A stretch of 64,000 nucleotides of DNA, taken from positions 212,668-276,667 of the forward strand of contig NZ_SUPK01000007.1 in NCBI RefSeq assembly GCF_005049045.1. The letters are read 5' to 3'. Under the pieces are notes generated by a model. The model was not told the origin of the DNA and made no database searches. It saw only the letters and a program-made list of their open reading frames with translations. The position numbers were made by a program, and so were the translations under genes. The DNA comes from Cohnella pontilimi. Its GTDB lineage: Bacteria > Bacillota > Bacilli > Paenibacillales > Paenibacillaceae. Of this stretch, positions 43,810 to 53,145 are shown piece after piece. Position 1 is the first letter of the stretch. Each line of letters begins with the position of its first letter.

Positions 43810-44136
43810 TCATGCGGCCATCCACCGCAGGACGAGCGTGCACATGACGCCGAAAATCACGGTCCACAGCAAACTTTTGGTTTTCGCGGCTACGAAGAAA
43901 GTCAGGATTCCGGCCAGCAGGTCCATATGATCCGCAAGTCGGTAACTGTCTTTCACCTGCAGCAGCTCCTGCCCGACCAAGGCAGCCATAACGGCGATCG
44001 GAATATGGCTCAGCCATCTAAGCGCCCAATCCGGCAAGGAGAACCGGCTGAGGACCATCAGCGGCAGCACCCTCGGAAGCAGCGTCACGAGGGAGCAGCA
44101 CACAATCAGGATGAAAATGCTCCGGCTTACCTCCAT
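43810..44136 (-). CDS. azlD: AzlD family branched-chain amino-acid exporter subunit
   Basis: A 108-residue membrane protein with four predicted helices. AzlD pairs with AzlC to export branched-chain amino acids (4-azaleucine resistance in Bacillus). The hallmark TLLPRVLPLMVLSRFSLPDWALRWL is present. It overlaps the end of azlC by 10 nt, the usual arrangement. Confidence 0.9.
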   Translation of the reverse strand: MEVSRSIFILIVCCSLVTLLPRVLPLMVLSRFSLPDWALRWLSHIPIAVMAALVGQELLQVKDSYRLADHMDLLAGILTFFVAAKTKSLLWTVIFGVMCTLVLRWMAA

Positions 44137-44819
44137 TTTTCCACCACCAATCCCAAAGTCGCTGCCGTGATCGTCGCCGCGATGATACTTACGCTTTTGC
44201 CGAAGAGGGCTTCGCAGCCTACCCCGACGATGATGGCACAGAGCGCGACTAATATATCCGACTTATATTTCTTCCGGCTGATCATCTGAAGAACGAGAAG
44301 ACCGATGAACATGGCCGGCAGCGCAAAATCCAGTCCGAACCGCTCGGGATCGGAGATCCATTGCCCCAAACAAGCACCGGCCACATTGGCCGCGATCCAA
44401 TTCAAATAGGCTGCCAGATTCAAGCCGTGCATCCAGCTCGGATGAATGGCGCCTTCCTTGGCCCCTTGCGCCGAAGAGACGCCGAAGGTTTCATCGGTCA
44501 GCAGCGATCCGATCAGCAAGTTTTTGAAGGGCGTCAATTTCTGAAAATAGGGCGACAGCGCCGCGCTTAGAAGTAAGTGCCGCAAATTCACAAAAAATAG
44601 GGTCGCCACTATACCCGCCGCAGAATGGTTGGAGGCGATCATTCCGGCAAAGATGAATTGGGCCGATCCGGCGTACACCAAAATGCTGAGCAGCGCGATT
44701 TCCGCCACGCTTAATCCGGCGCTTTTGGCGATGATGCCGGAAGCGAAACCGATGCTCAAATATCCCAGCAAAGTAGGAATGCAATCTCTTACACCACGGA
44801 AAAATTGTACTTTGTTCAA
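44127..44819 (-). CDS. azlC: AzlC family branched-chain amino-acid exporter
   Basis: A 230-residue membrane protein, partner of AzlD. Family blocks: RDCIPTLLGYLSIGFASGI near the N-terminus, YAGSAQFIFAGMI, and NLRHLLLSAALSPYF. Exports branched-chain amino acids. An Lrp-type regulator often precedes such pairs; none is seen here. Confidence 0.9.
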   Translation of the reverse strand: MNKVQFFRGVRDCIPTLLGYLSIGFASGIIAKSAGLSVAEIALLSILVYAGSAQFIFAGMIASNHSAAGIVATLFFVNLRHLLLSAALSPYFQKLTPFKNLLIGSLLTDETFGVSSAQGAKEGAIHPSWMHGLNLAAYLNWIAANVAGACLGQWISDPERFGLDFALPAMFIGLLVLQMISRKKYKSDILVALCAIIVGVGCEALFGKSVSIIAATITAATLGLVVEKWR

Positions 44820-44965
44820 CGTTCACGTACTCCTTGCAGCCGACCGAAGATTATGCTGATTATACCTCACGGATTCGTGTCGTTCTACCGATAAAAAAGA
44901 ATAGAAATTCGTCTTTTCCATTGTTGTCGAATTTTGTTGAAATATATCGATGCAGGTGATACCTA

Positions 44966-46537
44966 ATGATTCGACGTTCGATGACCGCCATGCAGAAGGA
45001 ACTAAGCCGAGCGTTGAATCGCGGCCAATTGTCACTTTGCTATCAGCCCAAAGTGGATCTCCGCTGTGGAGTCGTAACGGGTAACGAGGCATTGCTCCGG
45101 TGGAACCATCCGAAATGGGGCACTGTGTCTCCGAATGAATTTATTCCGGTTGCCGAACAAGTCGGCTTGGAAGTCCCGATCGGCGAATGGGTGCTCCAAA
45201 CCGCTTGTTTGCAAAATAAGAGATGGCAGGATCAGGGACATCCGCCGATGTCGGTATCCGTCAATCTTTCGGCGCGTCAATTTGCCCAGCCCGATTTGTT
45301 CGAGAAGATCGAAGCGGTTTTGCAGGAGACCGGCCTTGACCCTCGGTACCTGGATTTGGAGATCACCGAAAGCATGATGATGGATGTTGACCGTTCGATC
45401 GATACGCTGCAGAAGCTCAAAACAATCGGCGTGTCGATCAGCATGGACGATTTCGGCAAAGGCTACAGCTCGCTTGCGTATTTGAAAAGATTCCCGATCG
45501 ATACTTTGAAGATCGACAGATCTTTCGTACAAGAATGCATGAGTGACATTCAGGATGCCACCATCGTCAAGACCATCATCTCAATGGCGCGCAATTTGAA
45601 TCTCCATGTCATTGCCGAGGGGGTCGAGCACCCGGGACATCTCATGTTCCTGCAGCAGAACTTGTGCGATCAGGCGCAGGGATATTTGTTCAGCCGGCCG
45701 CTTCCGGCCGAAGAGTTGGAATGCAGATTCCCGGAGATTCCACAAGTTCTCGCGCGTAATGGAATCGAGCCGCAGTTTGCGGATCATATTTGGATGGAAG
45801 AGAAGCTTCGCATGGTCAGACGGGATTATGAATATACGATTCGGCAACAGCAGGGCATGACGCTCAGAATAACCAAAAAAGACGGCCGATTCATCCATAC
45901 GTTATGCGACGGAGAATTGTTGTACCGGTTGGGACTCGTCCCTCAGCAGGTCATTGGCAAAGAGATGCACGAATTTCTGCCTGCCGCCGACGCGGCACGG
46001 ATGATGGATTACTTGCAAAGGGCATGGCAGGGAGAAGAAGTGATTGATGAAGGCCAGCTAAACGGGATTTGGTATATGGCCTTTTTGCGCCCGATTCGAC
46101 GAGGCGGTACCGTTGCCGAGATCATCGTGTCCTGTGTCGATATTACCGAACGAGTCCGTTCGGAGGTGGAACGGATTGCGGCCCAGGGGCAATTGTATTC
46201 CTTACTGGACTGCCTGGGGGAAGCGGTATGCATTACGGATTGGAAGCATGCCGTGCTGAGGGTGAATTCGGCTTTCGAGCATCGGTTCGGCTGGACGTTC
46301 CGAGAGCTGGCCGGCCGAACGGCACCGTTGGAGCCGGAGCTGTTCGAAGGGATCTGCAAGGATATCGTGAAGGAATATCACACTTCGCTGCGGCTCAAAA
46401 ACGGGAAACAAGCGGAGATTCGGGTGACCATATCGCCGGTCCGGGATAAGAAAGGAAATACCATCGCGTATACGAACGTCATCCGTGAACAGCACGGTCA
46501 GGGAAGTGGAGAGAACAACAAACATGCAGTCAAGTAA
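44966..46537 (+). CDS. EAL-domain c-di-GMP phosphodiesterase with C-terminal PAS region
   Basis: A 523-residue protein. The EAL domain comes first (residues 10-255): NEALLRW (E41), ITESMMMDVD, DDFGKGYSSLAYLKRFPIDTLKID and AEGVEH, so the metal and substrate residues look complete and it should hydrolyse c-di-GMP. Residues 290-400 and 400-515 form two PAS-like sensors. Having EAL in front of PAS is the reverse of the usual order. AGGTGAT precedes the ATG. It overlaps the diguanylate cyclase gene by 14 nt. Confidence 0.85.
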   Translation: MIRRSMTAMQKELSRALNRGQLSLCYQPKVDLRCGVVTGNEALLRWNHPKWGTVSPNEFIPVAEQVGLEVPIGEWVLQTACLQNKRWQDQGHPPMSVSVNLSARQFAQPDLFEKIEAVLQETGLDPRYLDLEITESMMMDVDRSIDTLQKLKTIGVSISMDDFGKGYSSLAYLKRFPIDTLKIDRSFVQECMSDIQDATIVKTIISMARNLNLHVIAEGVEHPGHLMFLQQNLCDQAQGYLFSRPLPAEELECRFPEIPQVLARNGIEPQFADHIWMEEKLRMVRRDYEYTIRQQQGMTLRITKKDGRFIHTLCDGELLYRLGLVPQQVIGKEMHEFLPAADAARMMDYLQRAWQGEEVIDEGQLNGIWYMAFLRPIRRGGTVAEIIVSCVDITERVRSEVERIAAQGQLYSLLDCLGEAVCITDWKHAVLRVNSAFEHRFGWTFRELAGRTAPLEPELFEGICKDIVKEYHTSLRLKNGKQAEIRVTISPVRDKKGNTIAYTNVIREQHGQGSGENNKHAVK

Positions 46538-48056
46538 AGGGATTACGCTTCGAACTGCTTTAAGCCTGCTCGTCATTTTTTCGGTTTTATTGACGGGACT
46601 GGTAGGCGGTTATACGAGTATGAAAGCAATCCGGAATTCATTGGCTGCCAGTTATTTGGAGAGCAACTCCCAATATGCGAAAAAACTCGCCATGGATACG
46701 AACGATATGTTGGGGATCATGCAAAAAAGCTTGGGAGATATCGCCAAAGCGGCGGCAAACCCCCATTTCGGCGAAACGGAATTCAATCTTCAATACACCC
46801 GAACCCAGCAGTATTTCAACTCGATCCTCTATGTGGATTCCAATCGGGTGGTGCGGCAGACGAGTCTGCAAAATCAGGTGACCAAAGGCACCCAATTGAC
46901 TTCTGCAGCGTCCCGACTGGCGAACGAGTCCAAGGTTCCGCTGATTTCCGAGCCTTACATCGGGACGACTGGAAGGTTAATTCTTCTGATCACGAGCCCG
47001 GTTTTTCGTAAGGACGGAACGTATGCCGGTTTCGTCGGGGGAACGATCTATCTGCAGGAAGATAATGCGTTAAGCAGATTGCTAGGCCATCACTTTTACG
47101 GGAACGGCTCTTACATGTACGTCGTGGATGCGACCGGACATTTAATTTTCCATCCGGACAAAAATCGGATAAACGAAGCGGTGAAGAATAATCCCGTCAT
47201 TGAAAATGTACTGCGGGGTCAGAGCGGCGCACAGGAAGTCGTTAACTCCAAGGGAGACCCTTTCTTTGCGGGGTATGCCTTCGTGCCGAAAAGCGGCTGG
47301 GGAGTTGTGTCGCAAACGCCCATTACCGTGATAGAAGGGCCGCAAAAGCGGCTGATCAACCGAATGCTGCTGGAATCGCTGCCGATGCTCGGGCTGATCT
47401 TGCTGTTCGTGTGGCTAGTCGCGCACTACATGGCAAAGCCGCTTTATCAGCTGGCCAAGTATTCGGAAGAAGCGGCCTCAGGCCGTTCGGAAACTGCGGC
47501 TTCTCCCCCTGTGGTGAAATCCAGGATTTATGAAGTCAACCAATTGAACCAGAGAATCCTTCAGCATTTAAATCAATTAAACCATGAAATTCAAATGGAC
47601 GGCTTAACCCGGCTGGCGAATCGAAAAGCGTTCGACCTCACGATCCACGAATGGGTGAATGCCAAAGTTCCTTTTTCACTCCTATTGTTGGATATCGATC
47701 ATTTTAAAGATGTAAACGACACTTTTGGCCATTTGACCGGCGACCATGTACTGCAGTTTCTCGCTTCCATCATGCCCACGGTCTCCAGGGAGCACGATTT
47801 ATGTTTCCGTTTCGGCGGGGAGGAATTCGGCATTTTGGTGAAAAAGGCGGATGCGATAACGGCCGCGGAGATTGCGGAACGTTTAAGAGCAAAGCTTGCA
47901 GAGTCAATCTCCCCTACCGGTGCTGCGGTGACCGTATCGATCGGCATTTCCTCCTATGACGGCGGAGATCTCTTTCCCGACGAACTCATCGAAACGGCGG
48001 ATGCCGCCTTATACCGTTCCAAAGCGGAAGGCAGGAACAAAGTAAATGTCGGTTGA
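46524..48056 (+). CDS. Membrane diguanylate cyclase: dCACHE sensor, GGDEF domain
   Basis: A 510-residue protein: helix 1 (about 10-32), extracellular dCACHE-type sensor to about residue 275, helix 2 (285-305), a HAMP-like linker and a C-terminal GGDEF domain. The active loop is GGEEF (about 431-435), which is catalytically competent. The RxxD inhibitory site is present as REHD five residues before it, so product inhibition is expected. Together with the overlapping phosphodiesterase gene it makes a balanced c-di-GMP module. The ATG at 46524 follows GGAGAG. Confidence 0.9.
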   Translation: MQSSKGITLRTALSLLVIFSVLLTGLVGGYTSMKAIRNSLAASYLESNSQYAKKLAMDTNDMLGIMQKSLGDIAKAAANPHFGETEFNLQYTRTQQYFNSILYVDSNRVVRQTSLQNQVTKGTQLTSAASRLANESKVPLISEPYIGTTGRLILLITSPVFRKDGTYAGFVGGTIYLQEDNALSRLLGHHFYGNGSYMYVVDATGHLIFHPDKNRINEAVKNNPVIENVLRGQSGAQEVVNSKGDPFFAGYAFVPKSGWGVVSQTPITVIEGPQKRLINRMLLESLPMLGLILLFVWLVAHYMAKPLYQLAKYSEEAASGRSETAASPPVVKSRIYEVNQLNQRILQHLNQLNHEIQMDGLTRLANRKAFDLTIHEWVNAKVPFSLLLLDIDHFKDVNDTFGHLTGDHVLQFLASIMPTVSREHDLCFRFGGEEFGILVKKADAITAAEIAERLRAKLAESISPTGAAVTVSIGISSYDGGDLFPDELIETADAALYRSKAEGRNKVNVG

Positions 48057-48066
48057 CAACGAAAAA

Positions 48067-48100
48067 AACGCCATCTCACCTTAGCGGTTGAGATGGCGTT
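48067..48100. terminator. Bidirectional terminator
   Basis: The 12-bp stem AACGCCATCTCA pairs with TGAGATGGCGTT over a 10-nt loop; A-run before, T/G after. It separates the convergent cyclase and TrhO genes. Confidence 0.88.
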
Positions 48101-48104
48101 TGGA

Positions 48105-48998
48105 TTATCCGATGGACACCGCGTGATCGTTCTCCGCACATTCCGAGGAGCAATAGCCTTGGAATTCGGTTTCGCAGTCGCTGCATACGAGATGCTGCAG
48201 GTGGCAGGTATCGTCCGCACAATTGATATAGCGGTCGGTCGGCTCGCCGCAATGATGGCATTTGCCCACCAGGACATGCTCATCCGTTTGGTTGATCCGC
48301 ACGGACACACGCTCGTCGAAAACATAACAGTTCCCGTCGAACAGCCGCCCCTTCACTTCCGGGTCTTTGCCGTAAGTGACGATTCCGCCGTCCAGCTGAG
48401 CCACGTCTTCAAAGCCTTCATTGCGCATAACCGCGGTGAGCATTTCGCAACGGATTCCTCCGGTGCAATAGGTCAATATTTTCTTGTCCTTATGGTCCGT
48501 AAGGTTATCCCGAATCCATTGCGGAAATTCACGGAAGGAATCGACTTCCGGCCGAATGGCGTTGCGGAAGTGGCCCAGGTCGTATTCGTAACCGCTGCGT
48601 CCGTCCAGCACAATCACGTCATCCCGCTGCAGCAGGTCGTGGAACTCCTTGGGCTTAAGCCGTGCTCCACCGTCGGTGTTCGGATTCAGCGGCTTGTCGT
48701 AACGCAGCGTGACCAGTTCTTTTTTGTAACGTACGAATATTTTCTTGAAGGCATGTTCTTCGCTATCGTCGATTTTGAACACGACATCGGAGAACAGGGG
48801 ATTGCGCCGCAAATCCGTCACGTAACGTTCTGTTTGTTCCACCGTGCCGGACAACGTACCATTGATGCCTTCGTTCGCGATCAAAATTCGTCCTTTGACT
48901 CCGAGATCCTTGCAATATTGGAGATGCTCCGCCGCGAAGGCTTCGGCATCGGGAATGGCGACATATTTATAAAAAAGTAAAATACGATACAAGGTCAT
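48105..48998 (-). CDS. trhO: Rhodanese-like tRNA uridine(34) hydroxylase
   Basis: A 297-residue enzyme that hydroxylates U34 of certain tRNAs, the first step of the 5-methoxyuridine wobble modification. N-terminal ferredoxin-like domain with GRILIANEGINGTLSGT; rhodanese domain with catalytic C178 in YCTGGIRCE; C-terminal cysteine-rich tail (KCHHCGEPTDRYINCADDTC, then CSDCETEFQGYCSSEC) as in Gram-positive homologues. AAAGGTGG precedes the ATG. Confidence 0.92.
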   Translation of the reverse strand: MTLYRILLFYKYVAIPDAEAFAAEHLQYCKDLGVKGRILIANEGINGTLSGTVEQTERYVTDLRRNPLFSDVVFKIDDSEEHAFKKIFVRYKKELVTLRYDKPLNPNTDGGARLKPKEFHDLLQRDDVIVLDGRSGYEYDLGHFRNAIRPEVDSFREFPQWIRDNLTDHKDKKILTYCTGGIRCEMLTAVMRNEGFEDVAQLDGGIVTYGKDPEVKGRLFDGNCYVFDERVSVRINQTDEHVLVGKCHHCGEPTDRYINCADDTCHLQHLVCSDCETEFQGYCSSECAENDHAVSIG

Positions 48999-49142
48999 TA
49001 TGATGGGCCACCTTTCTATCGGGAAATGGAACGTCCTATTATACCACAGAACGGCAACTTAGTAAATGTAGAGCTTTATTAAGTCACATCGGACGCACCG
49101 GAAACATATGTATTTTGGGAGTTGAAAAAAGGAGGCGATCGG

Positions 49143-51086
49143 ATGAGTGCCGTGATTGCGGTCATCGGAACCGGCCGGTTAGCGGAGATGGTCATCCGCC
49201 AATTGTCGGAAACCTATAAGGTGGTATGCAACCGGGATTTCCGGTCCGAAATTCCGGCATCGGCGTCTTTGTGTCTCGTGATGAGCGACGAATTTCGGCC
49301 TTCCGATCATCAGGCGGCGGCAGAGGTTCTGTACAAAACGAATAAACCGTGGCTTGTCGGCTTTGTTGCTTCCAGCGAAGGAGCGGCCGGCCCTCTCGTG
49401 CGCCCGGGTATTACAGGCTGCTCGTTATGTGCGCAAAACCGGCAGATGGAAGCGGAAAGCGGCAGAGAGGAATCAATTATCCGCCTAATGGCGCTATGGA
49501 AAGACGGAGTCATCCGGCTCGATCCCACGATCTCCGATGCCGCGATATGGCAGTTGGGTTGCTTTATTCGCGACGAGGTCCGACTCTTTCTTCAAGGAAA
49601 GACGGCGCGCACCGAAAAGCGAATCTATTTACTGGACTTGCACAGCTTCACCGGTTCTCTGCACCGTTTCTTGCCGGATCCGGCATGTCCGGTATGCGGT
49701 TCACTGTCTGAGGATTCGCCGGACAGCGCTCGAATCACTCTCTTACCGAGAGCTAAAATGCATAAGGATGCCTATCGGAGCAAGTCCTCGGACGAGCTTG
49801 CGGAGACGTTAATCGAAGCGTATGAGGACGAACGAACAGGATTGCTCCACACGAAAACGAAGGATTCGCAGTCTCCGTTCTGCGATGTTCTTGTAACGCT
49901 GCCGTCAGGCACTGGCAACGAAATCACCGCCGGCCGCTCCCACTCCTACAAGAAAAGCGGGGATACGGCGATCTTGGAGGGCCTAGAACGATACTGCGGC
50001 ATGATGCCGCGCGGCAAACGAATCGTGGTCAAATCCAGTTACCGCGAAGTGCGGCAACAGGCGCTCCATCTTGTCTCGGCAGGGTTGTATTCCGAGGAAC
50101 AGTACGCATCGCCGGATTTTCCGTTTGAGAAATTCGATGAGGAAGCCGTCATTCCTTGGGTATGGGGACAATCGTTGACGGAGGATCGCCCGATTTTGGT
50201 CCCGCAAGAGCTCGCCTACTACGGAACTGTTTCAGGAGCCAGATTCGTGATGGAGGGATCGAACGGATGCGCCGTGGGAGGAAATATGGAGGAAGCGATA
50301 TTGCACGGGCTGCTGGAGGTCGTGGAAAGAGATGCTTTTCTGCTCGCCTGGTATGCGCGGATGCCTATTCCCCGGCTCGAACCCGACACGGCGCAGGATA
50401 CGGAGTTGATGCTCATGATCGAGCGCGTGAGAGCCGTTTCCGGTTTCGATGTTGCTTTATTTAACGCCACAACGGAAAACCGGATTCCGAGCATTTGGGC
50501 GGTCGCTAAGAACCGAAAAAACACCGGCGCCAATCTCATCTGCGCGGCCGGCGCCCATTTGGATCCGGTCCGCGCCGCGAAGAGCGCCATTTTCGAATTG
50601 GCCGGTCATGCCGCCTATTTGGATGATATGTATAACACCCGTGGTGAGGAATTTTCCAGGATGCTGAACGAACCGGAGCTGGTGGCGGAAATGCCGGATC
50701 ATGCGTGCTTGTACACCGTTCCCGGCGCGGAAGCGCGATTCGATTTTTTGTTCGAATCCGGCCGTGAGGCCCGGTCATTCACCGAGGAGTTTAAATGGAT
50801 GCCGACGCATTCGGATCTTACCGAAGATTTGAAATCCGTGCTGCAACAATTCCGTAAGCTGGGACTCGACATTATTGTCGTAGACCAAACCGCTCCTGAA
50901 TTGTCTCACCTTGGGCTACGTTGTGTGAAAGTCATCATCCCGGGCATGCTGCCGATGTCGTTCGGACATCCGTTCCAACGTTTGACCGGATTGGACAGAT
51001 GGCGGAAAGTTCCGGTGGAGTTGGGTTACGCGACCCGCGAGCTGACGGAAGAAGATTTGAACCCGCATCCGCATCCGTTCTTGTAA
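49143..51086 (+). CDS. YcaO cyclodehydratase with N-terminal E1-like zinc domain (TOMM-type)
   Basis: A 647-residue fused C-D protein of azoline biosynthesis. The N-terminal part has a Rossmann-like start (VIAVIGTGRLAEMVIRQL) and a zinc tetracysteine site (C93/C96 and C182/C185), as in leader-peptide-binding domains. The YcaO domain has the ATP-binding blocks AILEGLERYCG and GNMEEAILHGLLEVVERDAF. It ends in PHPHP, matching the PxPxP tail that is required for azoline formation in such enzymes. GGAGG lies 7 nt before the ATG at 49143. No precursor peptide, dehydrogenase or exporter lies beside it, so it is an orphan. Confidence 0.87.
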   Translation: MSAVIAVIGTGRLAEMVIRQLSETYKVVCNRDFRSEIPASASLCLVMSDEFRPSDHQAAAEVLYKTNKPWLVGFVASSEGAAGPLVRPGITGCSLCAQNRQMEAESGREESIIRLMALWKDGVIRLDPTISDAAIWQLGCFIRDEVRLFLQGKTARTEKRIYLLDLHSFTGSLHRFLPDPACPVCGSLSEDSPDSARITLLPRAKMHKDAYRSKSSDELAETLIEAYEDERTGLLHTKTKDSQSPFCDVLVTLPSGTGNEITAGRSHSYKKSGDTAILEGLERYCGMMPRGKRIVVKSSYREVRQQALHLVSAGLYSEEQYASPDFPFEKFDEEAVIPWVWGQSLTEDRPILVPQELAYYGTVSGARFVMEGSNGCAVGGNMEEAILHGLLEVVERDAFLLAWYARMPIPRLEPDTAQDTELMLMIERVRAVSGFDVALFNATTENRIPSIWAVAKNRKNTGANLICAAGAHLDPVRAAKSAIFELAGHAAYLDDMYNTRGEEFSRMLNEPELVAEMPDHACLYTVPGAEARFDFLFESGREARSFTEEFKWMPTHSDLTEDLKSVLQQFRKLGLDIIVVDQTAPELSHLGLRCVKVIIPGMLPMSFGHPFQRLTGLDRWRKVPVELGYATRELTEEDLNPHPHPFL

Positions 51087-51090
51087 AGAC

Positions 51091-51123
51091 AATCCCTCGC
51101 CAAACCGTTTCGGGTTGACGAGG
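51091..51123 (-). terminator. Hairpin at the convergent ycaO/yjcZ ends
   Basis: CCCTCG and CGAGGG enclose an inner AACCG/GGGTT pair. On the minus strand ATTGTCTTT follows, making it a better terminator for the YjcZ gene than for ycaO. Confidence 0.5.
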
Positions 51124-51145
51124 GAGAGGAATAAGGGGAAACGTC

Positions 51146-51253
51146 TTAGATCCACAAGCCTGCGCTTAAAACAATGACCAGCAGGATATAAAGCACCAAT
51201 ACGAAAGCAGCAAAGCGGCCTATGCCGAACCCGAAACCGACTCCTGCACTCAT
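51146..51253 (-). CDS. YjcZ family sporulation peptide (35 aa)
   Basis: A very short gene with product MSAGVGFGFGIGRFAAF followed by one hydrophobic helix and the end SAGLWI. The Gly/Phe-rich front plus single membrane helix is the pattern of YjcZ/YjcM-type peptides made during sporulation in Bacillales. An ATG two codons upstream (51259) is possible; the GGTGATGATC in front favours the one given. It lies convergent with ycaO. Confidence 0.65.
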   Translation of the reverse strand: MSAGVGFGFGIGRFAAFVLVLYILLVIVLSAGLWI

Positions 51254-51390
51254 GATCATCACCACCGGCTGAAAATTTTGTGATGGATTCATCACGCTGT
51301 CAGTTTATGTGCGATGCCCCAAGTGCGGACAGTACGAACGCACATTTTGCACAGAATCCGCAATTACCCGCACCGACAGGGAAGTTTTTA

Positions 51391-52398
51391 TTAAGTTTGC
51401 ACATGACCGGATGCCGGATCCCGCTTCTTCACCAAGAAAGAGAGGTTGGGACGGAACAACCATACGAATCCGGCGGCAATCCATTTCATCGAGAGAAGAA
51501 TCGTTGCCGCAACAGCAGCGGCGACCAGCAGCCAAAGCTCCAGGCTGGTATCGATGTACTTATAGAGACCTTGTGCGATCGCATATTTCAACAGAAAGCC
51601 GTGCAGCAAGAAAGGGTACATCGTTCTCGTCCCCAGCTCGCTGACCCGCGTCTTGCCGGCCGGAGTGAGGGAGAGCACCGCAGCCGATAAAATGACCGTG
51701 ACCAAGAAAACGGCAATGCGATAGACTCCGGCGTACCACTCGGGATGGCCGATCGCCTCATAGCTGTAACTGCCCCAAAGCCACTCACATTTCAGCTCCT
51801 GACCATAAGCGTAAAGGACAGTATAGGTAACGGCCGCCGTAATCGCCGAAACAATTGTTACCGAGCGCCGAAACAGCACGTTAAGAGATTCCCTGTTCAT
51901 GTAGTATCCCGCCAAGAAAAAGGGAAAAAAGTTTACGGCCCTCATGATAGACAAAAAATAACCGAGTTCCGATGAAGTGTACCCCGCCAAGACGGCGATT
52001 ACGACGGCGATCAACACCGGGAATCTCAACCTGGTGAAATAGGGTAATATGATTTTCCACAATACGACCGCGAGCAAGTACCAATTGACCCAATAAGGTG
52101 TAAAAAAGGTGATGTTGAACTCGGTGCGGCGGTTCACATAAAAATCGAAAATGGCGTACAACGTTTCGAAGACCACGTATAATGCGACGAGATGGCCGAG
52201 CTTGTCCAGCTTTTTGGAGAAATGCCCGGTAACGAAAACAAACAGCGGAATATGGAAAAAGTAGATGAAGTTATACATCGTATTCGCTGTGCGACTAACG
52301 GAACAGAGAGGTTCCAGCACATGCCCGACGACGACCAGCACGATCAATATAAATTTCAAATTATCGAAGAAATAATCTCTCGGCTTCGACGTCTCCAC
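51391..52398 (-). CDS. Acyltransferase family (OatA/fucose-4-O-acetylase-like) membrane protein
   Basis: A 335-residue membrane protein with about ten predicted helices, of the acyltransferase-3 group that O-acetylates cell-surface sugars. The N-terminal YFFDNLKFILIVLVVVGHVL holds the conserved His, and FIYFFHIPLFVFVTGHFSKK gives the second block. There is no extracellular SGNH domain. The acceptor is unknown. The GTG at 52398 is preferred because an earlier GTG overlaps the ribosome site. Confidence 0.82.
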   Translation of the reverse strand: METSKPRDYFFDNLKFILIVLVVVGHVLEPLCSVSRTANTMYNFIYFFHIPLFVFVTGHFSKKLDKLGHLVALYVVFETLYAIFDFYVNRRTEFNITFFTPYWVNWYLLAVVLWKIILPYFTRLRFPVLIAVVIAVLAGYTSSELGYFLSIMRAVNFFPFFLAGYYMNRESLNVLFRRSVTIVSAITAAVTYTVLYAYGQELKCEWLWGSYSYEAIGHPEWYAGVYRIAVFLVTVILSAAVLSLTPAGKTRVSELGTRTMYPFLLHGFLLKYAIAQGLYKYIDTSLELWLLVAAAVAATILLSMKWIAAGFVWLFRPNLSFLVKKRDPASGHVQT

Positions 52399-52468
52399 AG
52401 ACCCCACCCTCTCTCTGTTTTATTAAAACAGATTGAAGCGGGATGAAAACGGAATAGCCGTTCCATTA

Positions 52469-52500
52469 CTTGGTCATGCTTAAAGCGATAACTGACCAAG
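52469..52500. repeat. 8-bp inverted repeat upstream of the CBS gene
   Basis: CTTGGTCA (52469-52476) and TGACCAAG (52493-52500) are separated by 16 nt; it lies 24-56 bp before the -35 of the CBS promoter and could be an operator. Confidence 0.5.
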
Positions 52501-52524
52501 CAAAGGATGGTACCTCGGCAATGC

Positions 52525-52554
52525 TCGACAGCAAAACGATTGAAATGGTACAAT
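52525..52554 (+). promoter_or_regulatory. Candidate promoter of the CBS-domain gene
   Basis: TCGACA (52525-52530), an 18-bp spacer and TACAAT (52549-52554) preceded by TGG. A leader of about 90 nt would follow. Confidence 0.5.
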
Positions 52555-52652
52555 CGACTGCCTGTTACACGTCTCCCACGGAAAGCGGAAATATGCATTA
52601 TGAAGTGTTTAGCCCGACCGCGATTTTGAATGAAGAATAACAGGGGACTCCT

Positions 52653-53108
52653 ATGAAGGTTAAAGATTTTATGATTACAGAGGTTGTCAAGGTACACCCC
52701 GAAACCACCCTGAGGCAATTGCTTGTCAAGCTGGTGGAACACAAAATCGGGGGCGTACCGGTCGTCGACGAGAACAATCGACTGGCCGGGATGGTAAGCG
52801 ACGGCGATGTTTTACGTTTTGTAAAGCCCATCTCGGCCAAGCATAACGACTTTTTTCTGTATTACTTAGAGTGGGAAATTCACATGGAGGAAAAGATTCT
52901 TTCCGATTTAGAAAAGCCGGTAAAGGATTGCATGAAAAGGAAAAACCTCATTACCTTGTCTCAAGACGATGACCTGGAAGAAGCCGTTACCGTTTTGTCC
53001 AGGCATCACTTCAAAAAAGTCCCGGTCTTAGACAACGAGCAAAAAGTTGTAGGCGTAATCAGCAGAGGCGATGTCATCCGTCTTATCGTGAAGAACTGGA
53101 TTATGTAA
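52653..53108 (+). CDS. Tandem CBS-domain protein
   Basis: A 151-residue cytosolic protein made of two CBS motifs (residues 1-60 and 85-148), which together form one Bateman module that binds adenine nucleotides. Seen as VKDFMITEVVKVHPETTLRQLLVKLVEHKIGGVPVVDE and the second VKDCMKRKNLITLSQDDDL...HHFKKVPVLDNEQKVVGVISRGD. Its partner is unknown; such genes often accompany stress and low-oxygen genes, as here. AGGGG precedes the ATG. A terminator separates it from the stress protein gene. Confidence 0.88.
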   Translation: MKVKDFMITEVVKVHPETTLRQLLVKLVEHKIGGVPVVDENNRLAGMVSDGDVLRFVKPISAKHNDFFLYYLEWEIHMEEKILSDLEKPVKDCMKRKNLITLSQDDDLEEAVTVLSRHHFKKVPVLDNEQKVVGVISRGDVIRLIVKNWIM

Positions 53109-53118
53109 CAAATTTGTG

Positions 53119-53143
53119 AAAATCCGCGCAATGCGGATTTTTT
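53119..53143 (+). terminator. Terminator of the CBS gene
   Basis: AAAATCCGC pairs with GCGGATTTT over a 5-nt loop, then TT. Confidence 0.85.
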
Positions 53144-53145
53144 GG

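Noticed and set aside
51309..51644. Plus-strand frame starting MRCPKCGQYERTF, resembling a zinc-ribbon protein
   Set aside because: Most of it lies antisense to the acyltransferase gene and the later residues have random composition; the CPKCG start is short and has no ribosome site.
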